From: Alphaproteobacteria bacterium UBA1301
Lineage (GTDB): Bacteria; Pseudomonadota; Alphaproteobacteria; Micropepsales; Micropepsaceae
Assembly: GCA_002307725.1 (NCBI GenBank)
Contig: DBUB01000010.1
Span: forward strand, 1 to 64,000
Direction: 5' to 3'
DNA: 64,000 bases
Shown: positions 16,043 through 25,783 of the stretch, piece after piece
How positions within the stretch are numbered: the first letter of the stretch is position 1
Layout of the letters: every line of letters begins with the position of its first letter
The notes under the pieces: generated by a model
Databases searched by the model: none
What the model saw: the letters and a program-made list of their open reading frames with translations, nothing else
Told to the model about the DNA's origin: nothing
Program-made: the position numbers and the translations under genes

Positions 16043-16279
16043 ATGAGCGATACTGCCGAACGCGTGAAGAAGATCGTCATCGAGCATCTCAATGTGGATG
16101 CCGAGAAGGTCACCGACACAGCGTCGTTCATCGAAGACCTCGGCGCCGACAGCTTGGATACAGTCGAACTGGTCATGGCGTTTGAAGAGGAATTCGGTAT
16201 CGAGATTCCCGACGACGCTGCAGAGTCGATCGTAACTGTCGGTGACGCCGTCAAATACATCGACAAGGCCAACGCCTGA
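16043..16279 (+). CDS. acpP: Acyl carrier protein
   Basis: This 78-residue acidic four-helix protein has the phosphopantetheine attachment motif GADSLDTVEL with Ser37. The start has a good ribosome-binding region (AAGAAAGGCTTAGAGAAGCA). It carries the growing acyl chain between FabD, FabG and FabF, which are encoded on both sides. Confidence 0.98.
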   Translation: MSDTAERVKKIVIEHLNVDAEKVTDTASFIEDLGADSLDTVELVMAFEEEFGIEIPDDAAESIVTVGDAVKYIDKANA

Positions 16280-16297
16280 TTACCTGACTGATTATAG

Positions 16298-17557
16298 ATG
16301 CGTAGAGTCGTAGTGACAGGGCTGGGGCTTGTCACGCCGCTAGCCAGCGGCGTGGAAGGCACTTGGTCACGCCTCGTCGCCGGTCAATCAGGTGCGCGGC
16401 GCATCGAAAAGTTCAACACCGACGATCTGGCTACCCGGATCGCCTGCATGGTTCCCAAGGGCGACGGCACGAACGGGACGTTCGATGCTGACGCCTGGGT
16501 GGACCCCAAGGATCAGCGCAAGGTCGACGAGTTTATCGTCTTCGGCCTTGCGGCGGCACAGCAGGCGGTGACCGATTCCGGCTGGGTTCCAGAGACCGAA
16601 GACGAAAGGGACCGCACGGGTGTCCTGATCGGTTCGGGTGTTGGCGGCCTTGAGGGAATCGCGGAAGCGGCGCTGCTGTTGGCCGAAAAGGGCCCGCGGC
16701 GGATCTCGCCGTTCTTCATTCCTGGGCGGCTGATCAATCTGGTGTCGGGCTACGCCTCGATTCGCTTCGGCTACAAGGGCCCGAACCACGCTGTGGTGAC
16801 GGCCTGTGCCACCGGTGCGCATGCCATTGGCGATGCGGCGCGGCTGATTGCGCTCGACGATGCCGACCTCATGCTGGCGGGCGGTACCGAAGCGACGATC
16901 TGCCGTCTCGGCGTTGCCGGCTTCAATGCCTGCCGCGCCTTGGCCACCAAGTACAACGACACACCCGAAAAGGCGTCGCGCCCTTACGACAAGGATCGCG
17001 ACGGCTTCGTCATGGCCGAAGGCGCCGGGGTGGTGATGCTCGAAGAATATGAGCATGCCAAGGCGCGCGGCGCCAAGATTTACGCCGAAGTGAAGGGCTA
17101 CGGCCTGTCGGGCGATGCCTTCCACATCACCGCGCCGGCGGAAAACGGTGACGGTGGTTTCCGCGCCATGAAGATGGCCCTGAAGCGCGCCGGTCTTGCG
17201 CCCGCGGACATCGATTACGTCAACGCCCACGGCACCTCCACGATGGCCGATCCCATTGAACTCAGGGCGGTGGAACGGCTGATGGGCGATGCGGCGCCGG
17301 GCAAGGTGATGAGCTCGACCAAGTCGTCGACCGGTCATATGCTTGGGGCGGCCGGTGCGGTGGAGGCGATCTTCTGCATGCTCGCCATGCGTGACGGCAT
17401 CATCCCGCCGACGCTCAATCTCGACAATCCGGACGTCGAGACCAAGATGAATCTGGTGCCGCATACCGCCATCAAGCGTGAAGTTCGGGTCGCGATGTCG
17501 AATTCGTTCGGTTTCGGCGGCACCAACGCCTGTCTGATTTTGACGCGTCCGGAGTGA
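16298..17557 (+). CDS. fabF: Beta-ketoacyl-ACP synthase II
   Basis: This 419-residue condensing enzyme elongates fatty acids. The catalytic triad is visible as Cys170 (VVTACATGAH), His311 (VNAHGTSTMADPIE) and His347 (SSTGHMLGAAGA). The C-terminal NSFGFGGTNACLIL is conserved. It begins 18 bp after acpP, so the two are co-transcribed. Confidence 0.97.
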   Translation: MRRVVVTGLGLVTPLASGVEGTWSRLVAGQSGARRIEKFNTDDLATRIACMVPKGDGTNGTFDADAWVDPKDQRKVDEFIVFGLAAAQQAVTDSGWVPETEDERDRTGVLIGSGVGGLEGIAEAALLLAEKGPRRISPFFIPGRLINLVSGYASIRFGYKGPNHAVVTACATGAHAIGDAARLIALDDADLMLAGGTEATICRLGVAGFNACRALATKYNDTPEKASRPYDKDRDGFVMAEGAGVVMLEEYEHAKARGAKIYAEVKGYGLSGDAFHITAPAENGDGGFRAMKMALKRAGLAPADIDYVNAHGTSTMADPIELRAVERLMGDAAPGKVMSSTKSSTGHMLGAAGAVEAIFCMLAMRDGIIPPTLNLDNPDVETKMNLVPHTAIKREVRVAMSNSFGFGGTNACLILTRPE

Positions 17558-17588
17558 TTTTTCTGGCCCGGGCGTAGGGTAGGGGGCC

Positions 17589-18566
17589 ATGAAGAAGTTT
17601 CTGGTATTTCTGTTTCTCGTTATCTTGATCGGCGCTGGCGCGATCGAGTGGACCTATGCGGCGTTCAACGCACCCGGGCTTGCGGCCAAGACGGGGCGCG
17701 AAACCGTCGTCGTGGTCAAACCCGGCATCGGCCTCAAGGGCGTGGCGCAGACGCTCGCCGACGCTGGTGTGATTGAGCGGCCGGAAGTGTTCCAGGTCGG
17801 TGTGCGCGTGCTCGGCAAGGCGCCGCAGCTCAAGGCCGGCGAATACGCGATCCCGTCGCGCGCTAGCATGCGGGCGATCATGGATCTGCTGATCTCCGGC
17901 AAATCGATCCCGCACAAGGTGACGGTCGCCGAAGGCCTCACCAGCCGGATGGTCTACGACATCGTCAAGGACGACGATCTGCTCAAGGGCGACATCGGGC
18001 TGGTGCCGCCGGAAGGCAGCTTGCTGCCCGAGACCTATCTGTTCCAGCGCGGCGATACGAGGGGCCAGCTGATCGCCAAGATGCACAAGGCGCAAACCGA
18101 GCTGCTCGACAAGCTGTGGGAAAAACGCGAAGCCGGCCTGCCGATCAAGACCAAGGAAGAAGCGCTGGTGCTGGCTTCTATTGTTGAGAAAGAAACCGGC
18201 ATTGCGTCGGAACGCCCGCATATCGCTGCGGTGTTCATGAACCGGCTGAAAATCGGCATGAAGCTCGAATCCGATCCCACCATCATCTACGGCATCACCC
18301 AGGGCTATCCGATCGGCCGCCGCCTTTTGGCCAGCGAAGTCCATGGCGCCACGCCCTACAATACCTATGTGATCGCCGGTCTGCCGCCGCATCCGATCTG
18401 CAATCCCGGCAAGGATGCCATTGCCGCCGTGCTCAATCCGATCAAGACCAAAGACCTCTATTTCGTCGCCAACGGCAGCGGCGGGCACGTCTTCGCCGAC
18501 AATATCGACGACCAAACCAAAAACGTCATCAAGTGGCGGAAGATCCATCTCAAGGGCGAGAAGTAG
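17589..18566 (+). CDS. mltG: Endolytic murein transglycosylase MltG
   Basis: This 325-residue protein (YceG family) has one N-terminal membrane helix (KKFLVFLFLVILIGAGAIEW) and a periplasmic catalytic domain. The signature LASIVEKETG at about residues 195-204 contains the catalytic Glu, followed by VFMNRLKIGMKLESDPTIIYG-like and PYNTYVIAGLPPHPICNPG segments. It cuts nascent peptidoglycan and limits glycan length. It commonly follows fabF in alphaproteobacteria. Confidence 0.95.
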   Translation: MKKFLVFLFLVILIGAGAIEWTYAAFNAPGLAAKTGRETVVVVKPGIGLKGVAQTLADAGVIERPEVFQVGVRVLGKAPQLKAGEYAIPSRASMRAIMDLLISGKSIPHKVTVAEGLTSRMVYDIVKDDDLLKGDIGLVPPEGSLLPETYLFQRGDTRGQLIAKMHKAQTELLDKLWEKREAGLPIKTKEEALVLASIVEKETGIASERPHIAAVFMNRLKIGMKLESDPTIIYGITQGYPIGRRLLASEVHGATPYNTYVIAGLPPHPICNPGKDAIAAVLNPIKTKDLYFVANGSGGHVFADNIDDQTKNVIKWRKIHLKGEK

Positions 18567-18642
18567 CCCCTCGCGGCGCTTGGCCGGGGATGACAGTGAT
18601 TTTGTCGGGCTGTAAGGTCCGGTCAAATTTCCGGAGTCGCCG

Positions 18643-19530
18643 ATGCCCCTCGTTAGCATGACTGGTTTTGCCGAAGGCCATGGCGGCCGTGAGAGCGCCC
18701 GCTGGCGCTGGGAAGCGCGCAGTGTCAATGGTCGCGGGCTGGAGTTGCGCCTGCGTCTGCCGCCCGGATTCGAAGCCATCGAACCAGCGGCCCGCACCCT
18801 CGCCAGCAGCCGCTTCAAGCGCGGTAACATTCAGGCGTCGCTGAACTACGACCCGGGCATGGCGAGTCATGGCTTGCGGGTTGATGCCGCGGCGTTGGCG
18901 TCGGCGGTGAAGATCGCCCAGCAAGTGGCCGGCGAAACCGGCTTGGCGCCGGCACGCGTTGACGGTCTTTTGGCGCTCAAAGGTGTTATTGTGCCGGACG
19001 AAGGCCAGTTGCCCGACGCCGAAGTGCAGGCGGCGCGCGATACCGCCCTGTTGAAGACCCTAGCCGAATGTTTCGACCATCTCGCCAAGGCGCGCAGCAT
19101 CGAAGGCGCCAAGCTTGCCGTCGTGCTCGGCGGCCAAGTGGGCGAAATCGCGCGCCTGACCGACGCTGCTGCCAAGGCCGCCGCCACCCAGCCCGCCGCG
19201 ATCCAAAGCCGCCTCAAGGCGCAGCTTGCCGATCTCCTGGCGCCTGGCGCGGTGTCTGCCGAACGCCTGGAGCAGGAAATCGCGCTGCTCGCCACCAAAG
19301 CCGATATCCGTGAGGAACTTGACCGCCTCGGCTCCCACGTCTCGGAAGCGCGCCGCCTGATCGCCGCCGGGGATGCGGTGGGCCGCCGTCTCGATTTCCT
19401 GGCGCAGGAATTCAATCGCGAAGCCAATACGCTGTGTTCGAAATCGGCCGACAGCGAACTGACCCGTATCGGGCTCGATCTCAAGACCGCGATCGACCAG
19501 TTCCGGGAGCAATTGCAGAACGTCGAATGA
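18643..19530 (+). CDS. yicC: YicC-family protein (endoribonuclease-type)
   Basis: This 295-residue protein has the YicC N-terminal domain (MTGFAEGHGGRESARWRWEA, RSVNGRGLELRLRLP) and the C-terminal DUF1732 domain (EIALLATKADIREELDRLGS, GRRLDFLAQEFNREANTLCS). YicC homologues are reported to act on small RNAs in enterobacteria; the role here is inferred. It overlaps gmk by four bases (ATGA), a common pairing. The 76-bp gap upstream contains GGCCGGGGATGACA, a fragment of the dispersed repeat seen at 58640-58826. Confidence 0.93.
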   Translation: MPLVSMTGFAEGHGGRESARWRWEARSVNGRGLELRLRLPPGFEAIEPAARTLASSRFKRGNIQASLNYDPGMASHGLRVDAAALASAVKIAQQVAGETGLAPARVDGLLALKGVIVPDEGQLPDAEVQAARDTALLKTLAECFDHLAKARSIEGAKLAVVLGGQVGEIARLTDAAAKAAATQPAAIQSRLKAQLADLLAPGAVSAERLEQEIALLATKADIREELDRLGSHVSEARRLIAAGDAVGRRLDFLAQEFNREANTLCSKSADSELTRIGLDLKTAIDQFREQLQNVE

Positions 19531-20162
19531 CCGTCGAAATCCAACGCCGCGGACTGATGCTGGTGCTGTCCTCGCCTTCGGGCGCGGGCAAGACCACGCT
19601 GTCGCGCGGACTGCTCGCCAATGATCCCGACGTGGTGATGAGCGTGTCGGCGACGACGCGCGCGCCCCGTCCCGGTGAAGTCAACGGCAAGGACTATTGC
19701 TTCACCGGTGTGGAAGAATTCCTGCGCATGGTGCAGCAGGACGCGTTCCTTGAGCACGCCGTGGTGTTCGGCAATCATTACGGTACGCCCAAGAAGCCGG
19801 TGTTCGAGGCGCTCGCAGCGGGCCGTGATGTGTTGTTCGACATCGATTGGCAAGGCACGCAGCAGCTGCGTCAGCAGGCGCGCGACGATGTGGTGTCGAT
19901 TTTTGTGCTGCCGCCGGCGCGCGGCGAGTTGGAGCGCCGTCTCAAAGGCCGCGCCGAAGATCCGGCCGACGTGATCGCCAAACGCATGGCCAAAGCCGAC
20001 GGCGAAATCAGCCACTGGGCGGAATACGATTACGTCATTGTCAACGACGATGTTGCCAAGGCGCAGGCGCAGGTCGACGTTATCCTGAAAGCCGAACGCC
20101 TCAAACGCGAACGCCAGCCGGGCTTGTTCGGGTTCGTCGAAGGGCTGATGCGGGGGGAGTAG
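19527..20162 (+). CDS. gmk: Guanylate kinase
   Basis: This 211-residue enzyme phosphorylates GMP to GDP. The P-loop SSPSGAGKTT lies at residues 15-24. The GMP-binding segment reads SVSATTRAPRPGEVNGKDY, and the lid region DIDWQGTQQLR is conserved. The start ATG at 19527 is inside the yicC stop overlap and gives the expected N-terminus just before the P-loop. It ends 3 bp from a convergent gene. Confidence 0.97.
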   Translation: MTVEIQRRGLMLVLSSPSGAGKTTLSRGLLANDPDVVMSVSATTRAPRPGEVNGKDYCFTGVEEFLRMVQQDAFLEHAVVFGNHYGTPKKPVFEALAAGRDVLFDIDWQGTQQLRQQARDDVVSIFVLPPARGELERRLKGRAEDPADVIAKRMAKADGEISHWAEYDYVIVNDDVAKAQAQVDVILKAERLKRERQPGLFGFVEGLMRGE

Positions 20163-20165
20163 ACC

Positions 20166-20777
20166 TCAGCCGTTGGGACAGCCTTCATTCTTCTTCATTT
20201 GCTCCAGCCATTCATCCACCGTTTGGAACGGTGGCGAAACTCTCATTTTTTCGTCCGGATGCAGGCGCTGCGCTTCTTTGGCGGCGGCTAGCGCACGATC
20301 CAAATAGATGCAGGGGCCTTGTGGGACACCGCGCAATTTTTGATTGCCGGCCAAAAGAAAATTGATGTTTGTGACTTTGTCGAACGCATGTACTTCGGTG
20401 GCGAGGTCGAGGGCCTTGGTATATCGGGCGTCGGACCGGTCAAGTTCTTCCGGCGTTGGCTTGATGTTGTCGATATTGCCACGCACGATGATGGCATCGG
20501 TGAAGCCGTAACGCTCCAACAGGCCGTAAAGACGATAAACCTCCGATAGGCAGGCTTTGTCGTTGTTCTTCTCGCATTCGGCGCGCGCCTCTTCGATCAA
20601 CTGGCGTGCCTTGCCAACCCGTCCTGGACCGAAGATGAGGTCGTTTGCTTCGGAAAGCTTTTCCTGCGGTGTCGAGGGGCCGAATAGGCCCGCTTTGCTG
20701 CCGGGTGTCAGAAACGCAACGGCAATCAGCGCGGCAACGGCGCATAGGAGAAAACGGCAATTCCGTGCGACGAACAT
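20166..20777 (-). CDS. Secreted hypothetical protein, TPR-like helices
   Basis: I do not recognise this 203-residue protein. It has a signal peptide (FLLCAVAALIAVAFLTPGSKAG, cleavage near residue 29). The mature part is helical and charged, with TPR-like segments such as KARQLIEEARAECEKNNDKA, CLSEVYRLYGLLERYG and YLDRALAAAKEAQRLHPDEK. Three or four cysteines suggest periplasmic disulfides. GGAGGGGGACATC directly before the ATG is a strong ribosome-binding site. It is convergent with gmk. Confidence 0.7.
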   Translation of the reverse strand: MFVARNCRFLLCAVAALIAVAFLTPGSKAGLFGPSTPQEKLSEANDLIFGPGRVGKARQLIEEARAECEKNNDKACLSEVYRLYGLLERYGFTDAIIVRGNIDNIKPTPEELDRSDARYTKALDLATEVHAFDKVTNINFLLAGNQKLRGVPQGPCIYLDRALAAAKEAQRLHPDEKMRVSPPFQTVDEWLEQMKKNEGCPNG

Positions 20778-20882
20778 GATGTCCCCCTCCGGTTCGAACG
20801 GACAAGGTAATCATACACCGGATTGCGCCTTATGTTTACATCTGGAAAGAGACCACCGGCCGGTGGCGCTAACCCATTGTTT

Positions 20883-21779
20883 TCAGTACCACTCCTTGAC
20901 CCAATTCTGCTTCGACTTCTTGGGGCGACAATAGCCGGTGTCGGCTTGGCGCGGCGGCAGTTCGATTTGCACCGGGGTTAGGTCTTTGTACGGAATCTGC
21001 CGGAGCAGGTGCGCGATACAGTTGAGCCGCGCCTTCTTTTTGTTGTCGGCGTTGACGATGTACCAGGGTGTCAGTTTCTTGTCGGTGTGCCGCAGCATGA
21101 CGTCTTTGGCTTTGGAGTACTCGACCCAGCGCTCGCGGCTTTCGACGTCCATCGGTGACAGTTTCCAGCGCTTGATCGGGTTCTTCATGCGCTCGAGGAA
21201 GCGGCGCTCCTGTTCCTCGTCGTTGACGCTGAACCAGTACTTGATGAGGACGATGCCGGACCGCACCAGCATCTCTTCGAACAGCGGGCAGGAGCGCAAG
21301 AATTCCTTGTATTCGTCCTTGGAACAGAACTCCATCACATGCTCGACGCCGGCGCGGTTGTACCAGGAACGGTCGAACAGCACGATCTCGCCCTTGGCCG
21401 GAAGCTGCTCGACATAACGCTGGAAATACCACTGGCCGCGCTCTTTTTCGGTCGGCGTCGCCAGCGCCACGACGCGGCAGGAGCGCGGATTGAGGCATTC
21501 ATTGATGCGTTTGATGACGCCGCCCTTGCCGGCCGCATCGCGGCCTTCGAAAATGATGACGACGCGTAAGCCTTGCAGCCGCACCCATTCCTGCAGCTTG
21601 AGCAACTCGAATTGCAGCCGCGTCAGCTCGTCGATGTAGGAATACTTTTTCTTCGGCGGTTTCGGCGGCTTGGCATCGCCCAGCACGTGCCAATGCTTCT
21701 CAACGCGGGCGCGTTCCTTGGCGTCGCGCAAGAGTTCGCCGCCGAGATGGAGGTGATGAAGCTGGTGGTGGACGCTCAT
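20883..21779 (-). CDS. ppk2: Polyphosphate kinase 2
   Basis: This 298-residue PPK2-family kinase moves phosphate between polyphosphate and nucleotides. It has Walker A FEGRDAAGKGG (about 77-87), Walker B/lid VLFDRSWYNRAGVEHVMEF (Asp136) and the C-terminal KLTPWYIVNADNKKKARLN. The length and KPPKKKYSYIDELTRLQ fit the class that prefers nucleoside diphosphates. It stands alone. ppk1 and ppx occur 33 kb away in this window. Confidence 0.93.
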   Translation of the reverse strand: MSVHHQLHHLHLGGELLRDAKERARVEKHWHVLGDAKPPKPPKKKYSYIDELTRLQFELLKLQEWVRLQGLRVVIIFEGRDAAGKGGVIKRINECLNPRSCRVVALATPTEKERGQWYFQRYVEQLPAKGEIVLFDRSWYNRAGVEHVMEFCSKDEYKEFLRSCPLFEEMLVRSGIVLIKYWFSVNDEEQERRFLERMKNPIKRWKLSPMDVESRERWVEYSKAKDVMLRHTDKKLTPWYIVNADNKKKARLNCIAHLLRQIPYKDLTPVQIELPPRQADTGYCRPKKSKQNWVKEWY

Positions 21780-21886
21780 GGGAAATTACCAAAATATCGC
21801 GCGGCCATCATGCCGCAATGCCGCCAAGGTTCCGTTAACGGATGGCCGAAGTGCCGACAGTATGGGGGACCATGGATCCGGCGGCG

Positions 21887-23869
21887 TCAAGCCGCCAGCT
21901 TGCCAATGATCGAGAAGAGGTCCTCAACGTCCATCGGCTTATGCAGCACGGCGCACTTGGGCAGGTTGTCCGGGCATTCGGTGAGGCCCATATCGCCGGT
22001 CATGATGACGGCCGGGACCTCGGCGCCCAGCGCTTGGCGCACTTGGCGGATCACATCGATGCCGTTGGCGCCCGGCATGCGGTAGTCACATAGAACCAGC
22101 CCCGGATTGAGACCCGATTCCAGCATTGCCAGCGCGGCGTCGCGGCTGTGCGCCATGTAGGTCTCAAATTGATAGGACTGAAGTAGCATCTGCATCGCTT
22201 CGGCGACGTCCGGATCGTCGTCGATCAGGAGCACGACCGGGCGTTCGCTGCTTGGCGCCGGCGCGGCGATCTCTTCCGCTTCGATGCGCTCAGCCGCAGC
22301 CCCGCTTTGCGGCAGTTCGATCGAGAACGACGAGCCTGACCCCAGTTCCGACTGCACCGAAATGCGATGACCGAGGGCATCGGCGATGCGTTTGGCGATC
22401 GACAGGCCAAGCCCCAGACCCTTGCGGCGATCGCGCTCCGGATTGCCGAGCTGAATATGATCTTCGAAAATGACGCTCAGCGCCTCGGGCGGAATGCCGA
22501 TGCCGGTATCGGTGACGGAAATGCAGACCTTGTCGCCTACCGTCTCGCAATACACGCCGATCAAGCCTTTGTCGGTGTAGCGGATGGCGTTGGTGACAAA
22601 ATTGGAGAGCACGCGTTCGAGCAGCCTGGGATCGCTGTGCACGGTCAGGTCCGTCGGCACGCAGGACAGGCGCAGACCCTTGTCCTCGGCCAGGTTCTGG
22701 GCGTTGGCGATCACGCGCAAGAGAAGGTCGCCGAGCTGGAAGTCGCACATCTGCGGCTGGACGTTCCCGCTTTCGAGATCGGCGATATCGAGCAGCACGT
22801 CGAGGATGTCGCTCATCGCCTTCAAAGGCTGACGGGCCTTAGCGCATAGTTCTTCGAGGTCGTCGCGTTCGGTCCGGCGCGACAGCACTGACAGATAGGC
22901 GAGCGAGGCCTGCAACGGCTGGCGCAAATCGTGGGACGCGGCGGCGACAAACCAAGATTTCTGGGTGTTGGCGCGGGTGGCGTCGTTTTTCAAACGCTCA
23001 AGTTCGGCGGTGCGCTCGGCGACGCGCTGTTCGAGCTCCAGATTGCTTTTCATCAGCGCCAGTTCGGCGTTCTTGCGCGCGGTGATCAGCTCGACGAACA
23101 TCAGCATGCCACCGACGCGCCCATCGCTGCCGCGCCAGGGGTGCAGCTCGCGCCGCACCCACTCGCTCTGCCCGTCGCGGCGCGCGAAGCAGTCTTCATC
23201 GCTGACCACGGTCTCCCCCACCAGGCAGCGGCGATGTTCTTCGCGCCAGAGTTCGGGAACATCGGGGAACAGATCGTAGTGGTTAAGGCCGTGGCAGTCG
23301 CGATTGCCGCGGCCAAAGTCCCGCATCCAGCGGTCGCTGACGATCAGATAGCGCATCTGCCGGTCGAGCAGTGCGATCGCGGCGGGGGCATGTTTGAGGA
23401 ACAGCTTGAAGTGATCGTTGGTGCGGTGGAAATCGAGCTCCGAGGTCCGCAGACGCCGTTCGGTCTCTTCGATGATGGCGCGCAACTGGTCCTCACGCGC
23501 AACGCGCGCCGAGACGTCACGTACGCTTGCGATCACGTTCACGTTGTCGCCCTTGCCGAGTGGGCCGAGGGTGACCTCGACTGGGATTTCGCGTCCGGCT
23601 TTGGTCAGCGCCCGCACGCGCGTTCCGCTCGGCCATTGCTGGCGGCTGGGGCGCGTCAGAAAGGCATCGTGGCCGTGCTGGTGGAAGGGCTGCAAACGAT
23701 CCGGCACCAGCACTTCGACCGGCTTACCGATGAGTTCGCGGGGGGCGTAGCCGAACAGCTCGGCCGCTGCGGCATTGACGTCAACCATGTTCCCGGAGGG
23801 ATCGACGACGAACATCGCATCCGGGGAGAAATTGAGAACGGCCAGAAGATCGTCGCTGATCGTGTCCAT
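21887..23869 (-). CDS. Hybrid sensor histidine kinase with two PAS domains and a receiver
   Basis: This 660-residue cytosolic protein has no membrane segment. Domains in order: PAS (about 6-120, NFSPDAMFVVDPSGNMVDVN), a second PAS/PAC (about 150-270, HAPAAIALLDRQMRYLIV), a short coiled coil (270-300), HisKA with His313 (FVAAASHDLRQPLQ), HATPase (NFVTNAIRYTDKG, DTGIGIPPEAL, GLGLGLSIAKRIADALG) and a C-terminal receiver (LLIDDDPDVAEAM, LCDYRMPGANG, VIMTGD). The missing membrane anchor suggests an intracellular signal. No partner response regulator is adjacent, so it probably signals to a distant protein. Confidence 0.93.
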   Translation of the reverse strand: MDTISDDLLAVLNFSPDAMFVVDPSGNMVDVNAAAAELFGYAPRELIGKPVEVLVPDRLQPFHQHGHDAFLTRPSRQQWPSGTRVRALTKAGREIPVEVTLGPLGKGDNVNVIASVRDVSARVAREDQLRAIIEETERRLRTSELDFHRTNDHFKLFLKHAPAAIALLDRQMRYLIVSDRWMRDFGRGNRDCHGLNHYDLFPDVPELWREEHRRCLVGETVVSDEDCFARRDGQSEWVRRELHPWRGSDGRVGGMLMFVELITARKNAELALMKSNLELEQRVAERTAELERLKNDATRANTQKSWFVAAASHDLRQPLQASLAYLSVLSRRTERDDLEELCAKARQPLKAMSDILDVLLDIADLESGNVQPQMCDFQLGDLLLRVIANAQNLAEDKGLRLSCVPTDLTVHSDPRLLERVLSNFVTNAIRYTDKGLIGVYCETVGDKVCISVTDTGIGIPPEALSVIFEDHIQLGNPERDRRKGLGLGLSIAKRIADALGHRISVQSELGSGSSFSIELPQSGAAAERIEAEEIAAPAPSSERPVVLLIDDDPDVAEAMQMLLQSYQFETYMAHSRDAALAMLESGLNPGLVLCDYRMPGANGIDVIRQVRQALGAEVPAVIMTGDMGLTECPDNLPKCAVLHKPMDVEDLFSIIGKLAA

Positions 23870-23982
23870 GACGCGCCCTAACGATATCGCGACCCAGAGT
23901 CACCCAAAAAGCAGTTGCGACACTCTTAACGAAGGTGAAATAATTACGACCCGATATCAACCAGGGGATGTACGTATGCGGC

Positions 23983-24852
23983 CTAACGCTGATTGCGAAA
24001 GGCGCGCGCCAGGGCAGCAAAGTCGGCGACGCTCAGGCGCTCCGGCCGCTCGGTGGCAACAATTCCAGCTTCGGCCAATAACGCTTCGGCGTCGGGCACC
24101 AGCGTTTTCAGGCTTTGGCGCAGCATTTTCCGGCGCTGGCCGAAGGCGGCAGCAGTGACAGCTTGGAGATCAGCGAGTTCGGCGGAGGCGACCGGTTCGG
24201 GCAAAGGCTCCAGCCGCACGATGGTTGAGACGATTTTGGGCGGCGGTACGAAGGCACTGGGCGCGACGTCGAACAGCATCTTGGCGGTACAGCGCCATCC
24301 CGCCAGCACCGACAGGCGGCCGTAATGCTTGGTCCCCGGCGCGGCGACGATACGCTCCGCCACTTCGCGCTGGAACATCAAGGTGAGGCTGGAAAAGAAC
24401 GGCGGCCAAGTATCGGCGGTCAGCCATTTGATCAGCAGCGCAGTGCCGACGTTGTAGGGCAGGTTGGCGGCGACGCGGACGGGGCCGGCGATGGCGTAGT
24501 GTTTGAGCAGTGCCGCTTCGTCCACCGTCATCGCATCGCCCATCTCGACGAACAGGCGGTCCGGATAGGCCATGGCGATCTGGTAAAGCGGGGCCACACA
24601 GCGCTGGTCGCGCTCGACGGCGATGACCTTCGCGGCCCCTTCGGCCAGCAGTGCCCGCGTCAGGCCGCCGGGTCCGGGACCGACCTCGTACACCACGGCG
24701 CCCTCGGCATCGGCGGCGCGTGCGATGCGGCGGGTGAGGTTGAGGTCGAGCAGAAAGTTCTGGCCCAGCGATTTCTTGGCCATCAAGTCGTTCGCGGCGA
24801 TCACGTCGCGCAGCGGCGGCAGATTATCGGGCACTTTATCGAACTCGGGCAT
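23983..24852 (-). CDS. ksgA: 16S rRNA dimethyladenosine transferase
   Basis: This 289-residue enzyme dimethylates two adjacent adenosines in helix 45 of 16S rRNA. Family signs are KKSLGQNFLLDLNLTRRIA, the SAM motif VYEVGPGPGGLTRALL and the catalytic NLPYNVGTALL. It overlaps pdxA by 17 bases on the same strand. It is the last gene of the lptF-lptG-lptD-surA-pdxA-ksgA run. Confidence 0.96.
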   Translation of the reverse strand: MPEFDKVPDNLPPLRDVIAANDLMAKKSLGQNFLLDLNLTRRIARAADAEGAVVYEVGPGPGGLTRALLAEGAAKVIAVERDQRCVAPLYQIAMAYPDRLFVEMGDAMTVDEAALLKHYAIAGPVRVAANLPYNVGTALLIKWLTADTWPPFFSSLTLMFQREVAERIVAAPGTKHYGRLSVLAGWRCTAKMLFDVAPSAFVPPPKIVSTIVRLEPLPEPVASAELADLQAVTAAAFGQRRKMLRQSLKTLVPDAEALLAEAGIVATERPERLSVADFAALARAFRNQR

Positions 24853-25783
24853 CGGCCATCTCGGCGGCCATCTGCACGGCCGCGATCATGCTACGGGGAT
24901 CGGCCTTGCCGGTGCCGGCGATCTCGAAGGCTGTGCCGTGATCGGGCGAGGTGCGCACGATGGGAAGGCCAAGGGTGACGTTGACCCCGTCCCAGAACGA
25001 CAGTGTCTTGATCGGGATCAGCGCCTGGTCGTGATACATGCACAGCGCCGCATCGTAGTGGCCGCGGGCCTCGGCATGGAACATGGTGTCGGACGGCAGC
25101 GGCCCCAGCACGGCATGGCCGCGCGCCCGCAACTCCGCAATGGCGGGGATCAGGATGTCTTGCTCTTCGCGACCGATGTCGCCGTCTTCGCCGGCATGGG
25201 GATTGAGCCCTGCTACGGCGAGCCGCGGGAAGCGAATCGCGAATTCGCGCCGCAGCGCTGCCAGTGTGATCTCCGCGGTCTCGACAATTGCGTCATGCGT
25301 GATCTTCTTCGGCACGTCGGCGAGCGGGATGTGAACCGTCAGCGGCACGACGCGCAAGGCTTTGCTCGCCAGCATCATCACGGCGCGTTTGGCACCCGTC
25401 AGCGCTTGCAGGAAATCGGTGTGCCCCGGAAACGCGAAGCCGGTTTGCATCAACACATGCTTGTTGATCGGCGCGGTGACGATGGCTGCTGCGTCGCCTT
25501 TCATCGCCAAGCTCACCGCGGCGGTGATGGCTTCAATCGTGGCGGCGGCGTTGGCGGCATCAGGGCGGCCGGGTTCGCGAACGGCACGCGCCTTGACGGC
25601 GATCACCGCCTCGCGCGGGGCGCCGCAGGATGCCAAGACGTTGGGATCGCCGATCAGCCGCAGCGGATGGGCGCCGATCTTGCCGCTCAGAGCTTTGAAC
25701 GCAGCCGCCGCCACTTCCGGCCCCACACCGGCCGGTTCTCCCATCGTCAGCAGGATAGGTTCAGCGGACTTCGATACTGGCAC
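24836..25783 (-). CDS. pdxA: 4-hydroxythreonine-4-phosphate dehydrogenase
   Basis: This 315-residue PdxA of the pyridoxal phosphate pathway begins ILLTMGEPAGVGPEV. It carries metal-ligand and substrate segments TAPINKHVLMQTGFAFPGHT, AGLNPHAGEDGDIG and LCMYHDQALIPIK. It overlaps the surA-like gene upstream (by 23 bases) and ksgA downstream, so the three are translationally coupled. Confidence 0.96.
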   Translation of the reverse strand: MPVSKSAEPILLTMGEPAGVGPEVAAAAFKALSGKIGAHPLRLIGDPNVLASCGAPREAVIAVKARAVREPGRPDAANAAATIEAITAAVSLAMKGDAAAIVTAPINKHVLMQTGFAFPGHTDFLQALTGAKRAVMMLASKALRVVPLTVHIPLADVPKKITHDAIVETAEITLAALRREFAIRFPRLAVAGLNPHAGEDGDIGREEQDILIPAIAELRARGHAVLGPLPSDTMFHAEARGHYDAALCMYHDQALIPIKTLSFWDGVNVTLGLPIVRTSPDHGTAFEIAGTGKADPRSMIAAVQMAAEMADARVR